Positions 42,759 to 50,239 of a DNA stretch of 64,000 bases are shown in pieces. A program made the position numbers and the translations under genes. Each line of letters opens with the position of its first letter. Positions within the stretch are counted from its first letter, which is position 1. The stretch lies in contig CAZZNE010000002.1 in NCBI GenBank assembly GCA_964655525.1, positions 62,001-126,000 of the forward strand, in the 5' to 3' direction. Origin of the DNA: DLAJ01 sp964655525. GTDB taxonomy: Bacteria; Bacillota; Clostridia; Lachnospirales; Lachnospiraceae. A model generated the notes under the pieces. It was not told the origin of the DNA. It was given only the letters and a program-made list of their open reading frames with translations, and ran no database searches.

Positions 42759-44663
42759 ATGGCGCAGATTGCGGTACTGGATTCGGAGACGATTGATAAA
42801 ATTGCAGCCGGCGAGGTGGTAGAGCGTCCGGTGAGCGTTGTCAAAGAGCTTGTTGAGAATGCGATGGATGCTGGGGCAAGCGCGATTACCGTGGAGATCA
42901 CGGAGGGCGGCACCAGCTTTATCCGCGTGACGGATAACGGAGGCGGTATCCCGAAAGATCAGATACGCACCGCCTTTTTGCGGCATGCGACGAGCAAGAT
43001 CCATTCCGTGGAAGATCTGTTATCCATCAGTTCTCTTGGTTTCCGCGGTGAAGCGCTCTCAAGTATTGCGGCAGTTTCAAGAGTGGAGATCATCAGCAAA
43101 ACCGCGGACGATTATGCGGGCGTCCGTTATCTGATCTCGGGCGGCGCGGAGGAGGAGCTTTCCGAGGTCGGTGCGCCGGATGGCACGACGATCATGGTGC
43201 GTAATTTGTTTTATAACATTCCCGTCCGCAGAAAATTCTTGAAGTCGTTTGCAACGGAGGGAAGCTACATTGCCGATCTGATGGAGCATCTTGCGATGTC
43301 AAGACCGGAAATCTCTTTTAAGTTTGTTATGAATCGGGATACCCGGTTTCACACAAGCGGAAACGGGGATCTTCGCGAAGTGATCTACCGCATCTACGGG
43401 CGGGATATATCGGAGCATTTACTGCCGGTTGTCTATGAGCGCGACGGTATCCGCATCGAAGGCTATATCGGAAAACCTGAGATGAACCGTGCAAACCGCA
43501 GTCTGGAAAATTATTTTGTCAATCGGCGTTATATTAAAAGCGATGTGATCGCAAGGGCGGTTGAGGAGGCGTATCAGTCCTATCTCATGAAGCACAAATA
43601 TCCTGTATGCATGCTTTCAATCACGATTCCGGCGGATGAGATCGATGTGAATGTTCATCCATCCAAAATGGAGATCCGATTTATCAGACAGCAGGAATTT
43701 TTTGATATTCTTTATCAGGCGGTGAGCGATGCCTTAAAGGACAAGGAACTGATTCCGCAGGTCATTCTTGACGAGAAAGCGCATCTACAAGATGTTGTGG
43801 CGGAGCGGAAAGCCTTAAGCGCGGACGCTCCCGAGCCGTTTGAGGTGAGTCGGCTCCCGGTTCCGGCGGTGCGCGAGGAGACAGTTTATGGAGAAAAAGA
43901 GCAAAATTTGCAGGATTTCTTTCAAACGAACCGTCCGACGAGGGTCATTGGCGAGCAAAATGAGCCAGATCATACGAAAAACGACGATATTCATGCAAAT
44001 ATCATAAAGAGGGATGAACACATAATTGTCGAAAAACCGCAGCAAATGGAACTGTTTAGCGATAAAATGCTGAGTGAATCCGCTAGGGCGGGACACAAGA
44101 TTTTGGGGCAGATATTTGATACCTACTGGTTGGTACAGTATGAAGACAAACTCTTTATCATCGATCAGCATGCAGCGCATGAAAAGGTAAAGTTTGAACG
44201 GCTGATGAAGCATCTGAAAGAAAAAAGCACGCCGAGGCAGATGCTTGAGCCGCCGATCATCCTGCATTTAAACGCCAAAAGTTATCAGGTGTTGATGGAA
44301 TACCGCGCCCGTTTCCTTGATCTCGGCTTTGAAATCGAGGAGTTTGGCGGAAACGAGGCTGCCGTGCGTACCGTGCCGATGGATTTATATGGCTGTAACG
44401 AACGGGAACTTCTGCTGAATATGCTGGACGAGCTTGCCGAAGGGCCTGTACGCGGGACACTCGACGTGATTTATGAGAAATTGGCATCCATGGCATGTAA
44501 ATCCGCAGTCAAAGGAAATACGGCGCTGACAAGTGCGGAGGCGGACGAACTGATCGGAGAGCTTTTGCAGCTTGACAATCCCTATCATTGTCCGCACGGC
44601 AGGCCAACGATCATATCCATGTCAAAATATGAGCTGGAGAAAAAATTTAAACGAATTGTATGA
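42759..44663 (+). CDS. mutL: DNA mismatch repair protein MutL (endonuclease-type)
   Basis: Partner of MutS. The N-terminal GHKL ATPase shows IAAGEVVERPVSVVKELVENA, DNGGGI and GFRGEALSSI. The C-terminal dimerisation domain contains DQHAAHEKVKFE near residue 469, matching the DQHA(X)2E(X)4E metal motif of nicking MutL proteins, as expected in bacteria without MutH. ATG 42759 with AAGGAGG six bases upstream is preferred over ATG 42723. The 98-nt gap to mutS holds an imperfect inverted repeat (ACAATCC and GGATTGT) of unclear meaning. Confidence 0.97.
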   Translation: MAQIAVLDSETIDKIAAGEVVERPVSVVKELVENAMDAGASAITVEITEGGTSFIRVTDNGGGIPKDQIRTAFLRHATSKIHSVEDLLSISSLGFRGEALSSIAAVSRVEIISKTADDYAGVRYLISGGAEEELSEVGAPDGTTIMVRNLFYNIPVRRKFLKSFATEGSYIADLMEHLAMSRPEISFKFVMNRDTRFHTSGNGDLREVIYRIYGRDISEHLLPVVYERDGIRIEGYIGKPEMNRANRSLENYFVNRRYIKSDVIARAVEEAYQSYLMKHKYPVCMLSITIPADEIDVNVHPSKMEIRFIRQQEFFDILYQAVSDALKDKELIPQVILDEKAHLQDVVAERKALSADAPEPFEVSRLPVPAVREETVYGEKEQNLQDFFQTNRPTRVIGEQNEPDHTKNDDIHANIIKRDEHIIVEKPQQMELFSDKMLSESARAGHKILGQIFDTYWLVQYEDKLFIIDQHAAHEKVKFERLMKHLKEKSTPRQMLEPPIILHLNAKSYQVLMEYRARFLDLGFEIEEFGGNEAAVRTVPMDLYGCNERELLLNMLDELAEGPVRGTLDVIYEKLASMACKSAVKGNTALTSAEADELIGELLQLDNPYHCPHGRPTIISMSKYELEKKFKRIV

Positions 44664-44672
44664 GGAGTAAGG

Positions 44673-45641
44673 ATGATTCAAAATAAGCTTGTGATTCTTA
44701 CAGGACCGACAGCAGTCGGGAAAACGAAGCTTTCCATTTCTTTGGCAAAAACGATCGGCGGGGAGATCATCTCCGCCGATTCCATGCAGGTATACCGTCA
44801 TATGGATATCGGAACAGCGAAGATCGCCGGGCAGGAGATGGACGGTGTGCCCCACCATTTGATCGATGTGCTTGAGCCGGAGGAGGAATTTGATATTGTC
44901 CGGTTTCAGACGATGGCAAAGCAGGCGATGGGAGAGATCTACGAAAGAGGGCATATTCCGATCATGGTCGGGGGAACGGGGTTTTATATACAGTCCGTTC
45001 TCTATGACATTGATTTTTTAGCGCATGAGGAGGAGAGCGGGCTGCGGAAAGAACTGGAGAAGCAGGCCGAGACGCCGGAGGGTGCGGCTGCGCTATATGA
45101 GAGGCTTCTTGCGATCGACGCTGAATCGGCAAAGAAGATTCATGCCCACAATCTCAAACGTGTCATTCGCGCGATCGAGTTTTATGAAGAAAATCATGCT
45201 CCGATCTCGGCGCATAATGAAGATCAGCGAAAGAAACAATCGCCCTATGCGTTTTGTTATTTTGTGCTGAATGATGACCGCGGAAAGCTGTATGCGCGCA
45301 TTGACGATCGGGTGGAGCAGATGATGAGCCAGGGGCTGCTTTCGGAGGTGCGCAGCTTAAAAGAACGCGGCTGTACGCGGGATATGATTTCCATGCAGGG
45401 GCTGGGGTATAAGGAGCTGCTCGATCATTTGGACGGAGCGTTCAGTTTAGACGAGGCTGTTTACCGCATCAAGCGGGATACCAGGCATTTTGCAAAGCGT
45501 CAGGTTACATGGTTTAAGCGGGAGCGCGATGTCATTTGGCTGGACAGGGGAGCATTTGCGTCGGAGGATGCGATTCTAGCCGATATGTTGCAACATTTGC
45601 GGGAAAAAGGAATTTTAGAAGAAACGAAGACAGAGGAGTGA
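44673..45641 (+). CDS. miaA: tRNA dimethylallyltransferase MiaA
   Basis: Transfers the isoprenyl group of DMAPP to A37 of tRNAs reading UNN codons; MiaB then thiomethylates it. P-loop GPTAVGKTKLS at residues ~10-20, SADSMQVYRHMDIGTAK, VGGTGFYIQSVLYD, and the C-terminal MSQGLLSEVRSL and MQGLGYKEL motifs. Length 322 is typical. GAGGAGTAAGG lies directly before the ATG, nine bases after the mutL stop. hfq, often next to miaA, is not found downstream. Confidence 0.98.
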   Translation: MIQNKLVILTGPTAVGKTKLSISLAKTIGGEIISADSMQVYRHMDIGTAKIAGQEMDGVPHHLIDVLEPEEEFDIVRFQTMAKQAMGEIYERGHIPIMVGGTGFYIQSVLYDIDFLAHEEESGLRKELEKQAETPEGAAALYERLLAIDAESAKKIHAHNLKRVIRAIEFYEENHAPISAHNEDQRKKQSPYAFCYFVLNDDRGKLYARIDDRVEQMMSQGLLSEVRSLKERGCTRDMISMQGLGYKELLDHLDGAFSLDEAVYRIKRDTRHFAKRQVTWFKRERDVIWLDRGAFASEDAILADMLQHLREKGILEETKTEE

Positions 45642-45648
45642 GATCGTC

Positions 45649-46956
45649 ATGAAGGACACCACATTAGAGGCAATGTATGAGAGCATGGGAATTTCCCGTG
45701 AGGTCTATGAAGCAGGCAGACGCGTGAAGGAGCGCCTTAGCCAGCGCTTTTCCGATATTGATGAGACGGCACAGTATAATCAGTTAAAGGTGCTGCGCGC
45801 CATGCAGGATGCGCGCGTATCGGAGGCCTGTCTGCTCGGCACGACGGGCTATGGCTACGGGGATGTTGGCAGGGATACCCTGGAACAGGTCTATGCGAAC
45901 CTGTTTCACGCGGAGGACGCGCTCGTCCGCCCGCAGATCACCTGCGGTACGCATGCGCTCGCGCTTGCGCTCATGAGCAATGTAAGACCGGGAGACGAAA
46001 TCTTATCCCCTGTCGGCAAGCCGTATGACACGTTGGAGGAGGTCATCGGCATCCGGCCGTCCAAAGGATCCCTCGCCGAGTATGGCGTGACATATCGGCA
46101 GGTCGAACTGAAAAAGGACGGCGGCTTTGATTACGAGGGGATCCGTGCGGCGATCGGAGAAAAGACAAAACTGGTCACCATCCAGCGTTCCAAGGGCTAC
46201 TTAGAGCGCCCGACGCTGTCCGTTGCGCGAATCGGGGAACTGACCTCTTTTATTAAACATATTAAGCCGGATGTGATTTGTATGGTGGACAACTGCTATG
46301 GAGAATTTGTGGAACGGACAGAGCCGACGGAGGTCGGCGCGGATATGGCAGTCGGTTCGCTGATCAAGAATCCGGGTGGCGGCCTTGCCCCGATCGGCGG
46401 TTATATCGTGGGGAAAAAAGAATGTGTGGAAAATGCGGCATATCGTCTGACCTCACCCGGTCTCGGCAAGGAAGTCGGTGCGTCGCTCGGCGTGCTGACA
46501 AGCTTTTATCAGGGGCTTTTCATGGCGCCGACTGTGACGGCGAGCGCCTTAAAGGCGGCGGTCTTTGCCGCGAATCTCTATGAGCCCTGCGGCTATGTCT
46601 GTACGCCGGATGCTTCGCAGGAGCGCTATGACATCATTCAGGCGATACGGTTTGAAAAGCCGGAGGGCGTGCGGGCATTCTGTCAGGCGGTACAGGCGGC
46701 TGCGGGCGTGGACAGTCATGTTGTCCCGGAGCCGTGGGACATGCCGGGATATGACAGTAAGGTCATCATGGCGGCAGGCGCGTTTGTATCCGGTTCTTCG
46801 ATCGAGCTTTCGGCGGACGGACCGATGAAACCGCCGTACAATGTGTTTTTTCAGGGCGGTCTGACTTGGGAGCATGCGGGCTTCGGCATACTGAAGACAT
46901 TTCAGCGTTTTGTGGATGACGGACTCATCGACGCCGCGGCGCTTTCCAAACTGTGA
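45649..46956 (+). CDS. Methionine gamma-lyase-like PLP protein (aluminium-resistance family)
   Basis: PLP fold-type I enzyme of the family annotated as methionine gamma-lyase family or aluminium resistance protein, which often follows miaA in Clostridia. Visible are TCGTHALALALMS (cofactor phosphate region, about residue 97), VDNCYGEFVE with the PLP-ring Asp, and the Schiff-base Lys in GSLIKNPGGGLAP near residue 239. Length 435 matches the family. The real substrate is not established, and the aluminium-resistance name comes from overexpression work in another bacterium. GAGGAG precedes the ATG by ten bases and overlaps the miaA stop. Confidence 0.92.
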   Translation: MKDTTLEAMYESMGISREVYEAGRRVKERLSQRFSDIDETAQYNQLKVLRAMQDARVSEACLLGTTGYGYGDVGRDTLEQVYANLFHAEDALVRPQITCGTHALALALMSNVRPGDEILSPVGKPYDTLEEVIGIRPSKGSLAEYGVTYRQVELKKDGGFDYEGIRAAIGEKTKLVTIQRSKGYLERPTLSVARIGELTSFIKHIKPDVICMVDNCYGEFVERTEPTEVGADMAVGSLIKNPGGGLAPIGGYIVGKKECVENAAYRLTSPGLGKEVGASLGVLTSFYQGLFMAPTVTASALKAAVFAANLYEPCGYVCTPDASQERYDIIQAIRFEKPEGVRAFCQAVQAAAGVDSHVVPEPWDMPGYDSKVIMAAGAFVSGSSIELSADGPMKPPYNVFFQGGLTWEHAGFGILKTFQRFVDDGLIDAAALSKL

Positions 46957-46995
46957 GTGCAGCCAAACGGCCGCGGGAAAAAAATGATAATAAGG

Positions 46996-47024
46996 TATAC
47001 ATGATTTTGGTTTTGTGTTACAAT
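46996..47024 (+). promoter_or_regulatory. Predicted promoter for the radC-mre-min operon
   Basis: TATACA (46996-47001), 17-nt spacer, TACAAT (47019-47024). The -10 is good, the -35 matches 4 of 6 consensus bases. It would give a leader of about 80 nt before radC. Confidence 0.45.
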
Positions 47025-47110
47025 GAGCGTTAGCGAGAAGATTGAATGAAGCACCCTTATTATGCGCGGATGTACCCGAAGAGTAAACTGAAGCGAACGA
47101 GGGTATACTT

Positions 47111-47782
47111 ATGAAAAATCAGACAGATCTGCCGTATGAAAAGTTCCTTGCATACGGCGCGCAGAATTTGACGGACGCAGAGCTTCTTGCCATCATTATC
47201 CGCACGGGGACAAAGGGAGAGGACGCGCTTACCTTAGCGAAAAGAGTCCTTGAAATGAACGCAAACCGGGATGGGCTTTTGCAGCTTCAGCACATTCATT
47301 TGGAGCAGCTTAAATCCATTAGGGGAATCGGCGAGGTCAAAGCGGTGCGGATCAAGTGTATCGCCGAGCTGTCAAACAGGATCGCGGCGACACATATGCG
47401 GGAACGCGTGGATTTCAGCAGACCGGAACTGGTCGCGGATTATTACATGGAACGGATGCGGCATCTCGAAAACGAGCAGGTGAGGATGCTTTTACTTGAC
47501 AACAAAGGCAGACTCATCCATGATACGGTATTGTCAACGGGAACGGTAAATTTTTCCGTCCTTTCGCCGCGCGATATGTTTATCCGTGCGCTGGAATATC
47601 GTGCGGTGTATATCATGCTTCTGCACAATCATCCGAGCGGCGATCCGACGCCGAGTAAAGACGACCGTGCAATGACTGCAAAGATCAAGGCGGCAGGTTC
47701 GTTTCTGCAGATTCCTCTGTTAGATCACATCATCATCGGGGATGGCCGTTATGTGAGTTTTCTTGAGGAAAAGATTCTGTGA
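47111..47782 (+). CDS. radC: RadC-family JAB/MPN domain protein
   Basis: Predicted metalloprotein of unclear function; despite the name, a role in DNA repair is not supported in several species. An N-terminal helix-hairpin-helix-like part (LKSIRGIGEVKAVRIKC, ~70-86) precedes the JAMM domain, with HNHPSGDPTPSKDD carrying two His and an Asp as metal ligands near residues 175-188. Length 223 is normal. It heads the mreBCD cluster, as in many Firmicutes. GAGGG lies seven bases before the ATG. Confidence 0.95.
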   Translation: MKNQTDLPYEKFLAYGAQNLTDAELLAIIIRTGTKGEDALTLAKRVLEMNANRDGLLQLQHIHLEQLKSIRGIGEVKAVRIKCIAELSNRIAATHMRERVDFSRPELVADYYMERMRHLENEQVRMLLLDNKGRLIHDTVLSTGTVNFSVLSPRDMFIRALEYRAVYIMLLHNHPSGDPTPSKDDRAMTAKIKAAGSFLQIPLLDHIIIGDGRYVSFLEEKIL

Positions 47783-47821
47783 TAAGACAGATACCATTAC
47801 GGTTAGAAAGGGGTACATGAA

Positions 47822-48832
47822 GTGGGAAATAATATATTCGGTATCGACCTTGGGACAAGCAATATTAAAATTTACAGCAGGAATGAGGACGCGATCCTTG
47901 TGGAAAAGAACATGATCGCGATTGAGAACAAGAATACGCTGTTTGCATACGGTGATTCGGCGTATGAGATGTTTGAAAAAGCGCCTGCGAACATTCACAT
48001 ATCCTATCCGCTCTGCAATGGCGTCATCGCGGATATTCAAAATATGCAGCTGCTTGTCAAATACTTTGTCGGTGACATCGGAAAGGGAAGTATCCGTCCG
48101 GCAGATTACTATATCGCCGTGCCGACGGACGTTACGGAGGTCGAGAAGAGGGCGTTTTACGATCTGATCAAGGATGCGGGCGTAAAAGCGCGCAAGATCA
48201 TGGTTGTTGAGAAGGCAGTCGCGGACGGTCTCGGACTGGATATTGACGTCAAAAATTCACAGGGCGTCTTAGTGGTGAATGTGGGTTACGACACGACGGA
48301 GATCTCCATTTTGTCTCTCGGCGGGATTGTGCTCAGTAAAATGATCAAAGTTGGCGGACAGAAATTCGACGAGGCGATCCGCAATGCCATCCGAAGGGAA
48401 TATAGTCTGCTGATCGGCGGAAAGACGGCGGAAAAGGTCAAGATTTCGTTGAGCGATCTGGAAAAGGAGGGCGCAAACGCGGTTGTATACGGGCGTGATA
48501 TTGTGACGGGACTTCCCGTGGAGCGTGAAATACCGACCGCACTTGTCGATGAGTGCCTGAAAGAGCATTTTGCAACGATCATTGACAATATCAAAGTGAT
48601 TCTGGAACGGACGCCGCCTGAACTGGCTGCCGATATTTACCGTCACGGCGTATACTTAACAGGCGGTGCGTCACAGGTCATCCATCTTTCGGAGCTGATC
48701 GCCAAGGGAACGGGCTTAAAGATCAATTCGATCGATAAGCCGATAGAAAGTGTGGCGCTCGGTCTGGCAAAGATCATCAAGGAAGATAACTATAAATCTG
48801 TTGCGTATGCGATTGAGGGAATGAGTAAGTAA
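47822..48832 (+). CDS. mreB: Rod shape-determining protein MreB/Mbl
   Basis: Actin-like ATPase that organises lateral wall synthesis. Phosphate-1 motif FGIDLGTSNIKIY near residue 5, VEKAVADGLGLDID for the connect region (more divergent than the usual EEPMAAAIGA), phosphate-2 VVNVGYDTTEISILSLGGIV, and adenosine motif VYLTGGASQV. 336 residues. It starts with GTG, after GAAAGGGG. It directly precedes mreC by 2 nt. The divergence from canonical MreB places it nearer Mbl-type copies, so a second MreB may exist elsewhere in the genome. Confidence 0.94.
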   Translation: MGNNIFGIDLGTSNIKIYSRNEDAILVEKNMIAIENKNTLFAYGDSAYEMFEKAPANIHISYPLCNGVIADIQNMQLLVKYFVGDIGKGSIRPADYYIAVPTDVTEVEKRAFYDLIKDAGVKARKIMVVEKAVADGLGLDIDVKNSQGVLVVNVGYDTTEISILSLGGIVLSKMIKVGGQKFDEAIRNAIRREYSLLIGGKTAEKVKISLSDLEKEGANAVVYGRDIVTGLPVEREIPTALVDECLKEHFATIIDNIKVILERTPPELAADIYRHGVYLTGGASQVIHLSELIAKGTGLKINSIDKPIESVALGLAKIIKEDNYKSVAYAIEGMSK

Positions 48833-48834
48833 GT

Positions 48835-49704
48835 ATGAGTCCTGTCATTAAGAAAAAGGGAGAGCATTTTGAACTGCCAAGTAAATATATCCTCCTGATC
48901 CTGACAATCCTGTGTGTCGGCATGATGCTGATCACCCTGACGACGGATTTTACGAAAGGACCGTTAAACGGTGTTGTGGGCACTGTCATCACACCGTTTC
49001 AGGTCGGTATCAGCGAGGTGGGAGGTTATCTGTCGAAACGAGTTGATGAGCTTGTGGAAATCCGCGATCTGATGAGAGAGAATGAGGAACTGAAACGACA
49101 GATTGACGAGCTGACCTTACAGAACACGCTGTTACAGCAGGATCGTTTTGAATTGTATCAGCTCAGGGAACTATACGAATTAGATCAGTCCTATGAGGGA
49201 TATACAAAGATCGGTGCACGCATCATCGCAAAGGATGCGGGCAATTGGTTTGCGTCGTTCATCATCGATAAAGGAGAGGAAGACGGGCTTGCCGTCGATA
49301 TGAATGTCATTGCGGACGGCGGGCTGGTGGGACGCATCACCGCAGTCGGTCCGAATTGGGCGCGTGTAGATTCTATCATTGCGGATAACGCCAATGTCGG
49401 CGGTATGGTATTATCAACGGCGGACCGTGTGATCGTCTCCGGCAGTCTCGAGCTGATGGCAGGCGGAAAAATTTCTTTTTCACAGCTGATCGATGCGGAC
49501 AACGAGGTCATGATCGGAGACAAGATCGTGACGTCCAACATCTCGGATAAATATCTTCCCGGTATCGTGATCGGCTACATAACGCAGATCAATACGGATG
49601 CAAATAACTTATCCAAATCCGGTTATTTAACGCCGGCCGTTGATTTTGAGCATTTAGAGGCCGTTTTGGTCATTCTTGATAGGAAGCAGACCGTCGAATG
49701 GTGA
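48835..49704 (+). CDS. mreC: Rod shape-determining protein MreC
   Basis: Bitopic membrane protein that links MreB to PBP2. One transmembrane helix (residues ~18-36), a coiled-coil segment with dense Glu/Leu (about 60-105), then a beta-domain with the family motifs ASFIIDKGEEDGLAVDMNVIADGGLVG and RVDSIIADNANVGG shown here in part. Length 289 is typical. It follows the mreB stop by two bases. Confidence 0.96.
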   Translation: MSPVIKKKGEHFELPSKYILLILTILCVGMMLITLTTDFTKGPLNGVVGTVITPFQVGISEVGGYLSKRVDELVEIRDLMRENEELKRQIDELTLQNTLLQQDRFELYQLRELYELDQSYEGYTKIGARIIAKDAGNWFASFIIDKGEEDGLAVDMNVIADGGLVGRITAVGPNWARVDSIIADNANVGGMVLSTADRVIVSGSLELMAGGKISFSQLIDADNEVMIGDKIVTSNISDKYLPGIVIGYITQINTDANNLSKSGYLTPAVDFEHLEAVLVILDRKQTVEW

Positions 49705-49723
49705 GCGTTGTTGGGAGGTCTAT

Positions 49724-50239
49724 ATGAGGAAAATAGTGATCGCGTTTCTGGTGCTGCTCAGTTTTGTGTTGCAGGGGACGCTCATGCAGTGGATCTCACT
49801 CGGTGGAATTGCGCCGAATCTGCTGATCATCATGACGTCTGCTTACGGTTTTATGAGAGGAAAAAAGAACGGTCTGTTGGTGGGCTTTTTCTGTGGTCTG
49901 TTGACAGATATATTTTTTGGCGAAGTGATCGGTTTTTACGCGATCATCTATATGTACATCGGTTATGCGAACGGAATGTTTCACCGTGTGTTCTTTCCGG
50001 AGGATATTAAGCTGCCGCTGATTTTGATCACAGTCAGCGATCTGGCATACGGCTTTGCGGTTTATGTCCTTCTTTATCTTTTGCGGGGGCGTTTCGGGTT
50101 TTCCTACTATTTTTTGCATGTGATCGTGCCGGAGATGGTATATACCATCGTGCTGACTCTGCTGTGTTATCCGGTGCATTTAAAGATCAACCGCAAATTT
50201 GATGAGATTGAGAAAAGGAGCGAAAAAAAGTTTGTTTAG
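49724..50239 (+). CDS. mreD: Rod shape-determining protein MreD
   Basis: Small integral membrane protein with about five helices in 171 residues, the third mre component. ATG 49724 follows GGGAGG by five bases; an earlier in-frame ATG (49676) overlaps mreC and has no RBS. Motifs GGIAPNLLIIMTSAYGFMRGKKNG and GLLTDIFFGEVIGFYA fit MreD. Its 3' end overlaps the PBP2 frame. Confidence 0.93.
   Translation: MRKIVIAFLVLLSFVLQGTLMQWISLGGIAPNLLIIMTSAYGFMRGKKNGLLVGFFCGLLTDIFFGEVIGFYAIIYMYIGYANGMFHRVFFPEDIKLPLILITVSDLAYGFAVYVLLYLLRGRFGFSYYFLHVIVPEMVYTIVLTLLCYPVHLKINRKFDEIEKRSEKKFV

Noticed and set aside
47025..47110. The radC leader as a possible riboswitch or attenuator
   Set aside because: About 85 nt with only a weak GTACCC/GGGTAT pairing; no conserved RNA class recognised.
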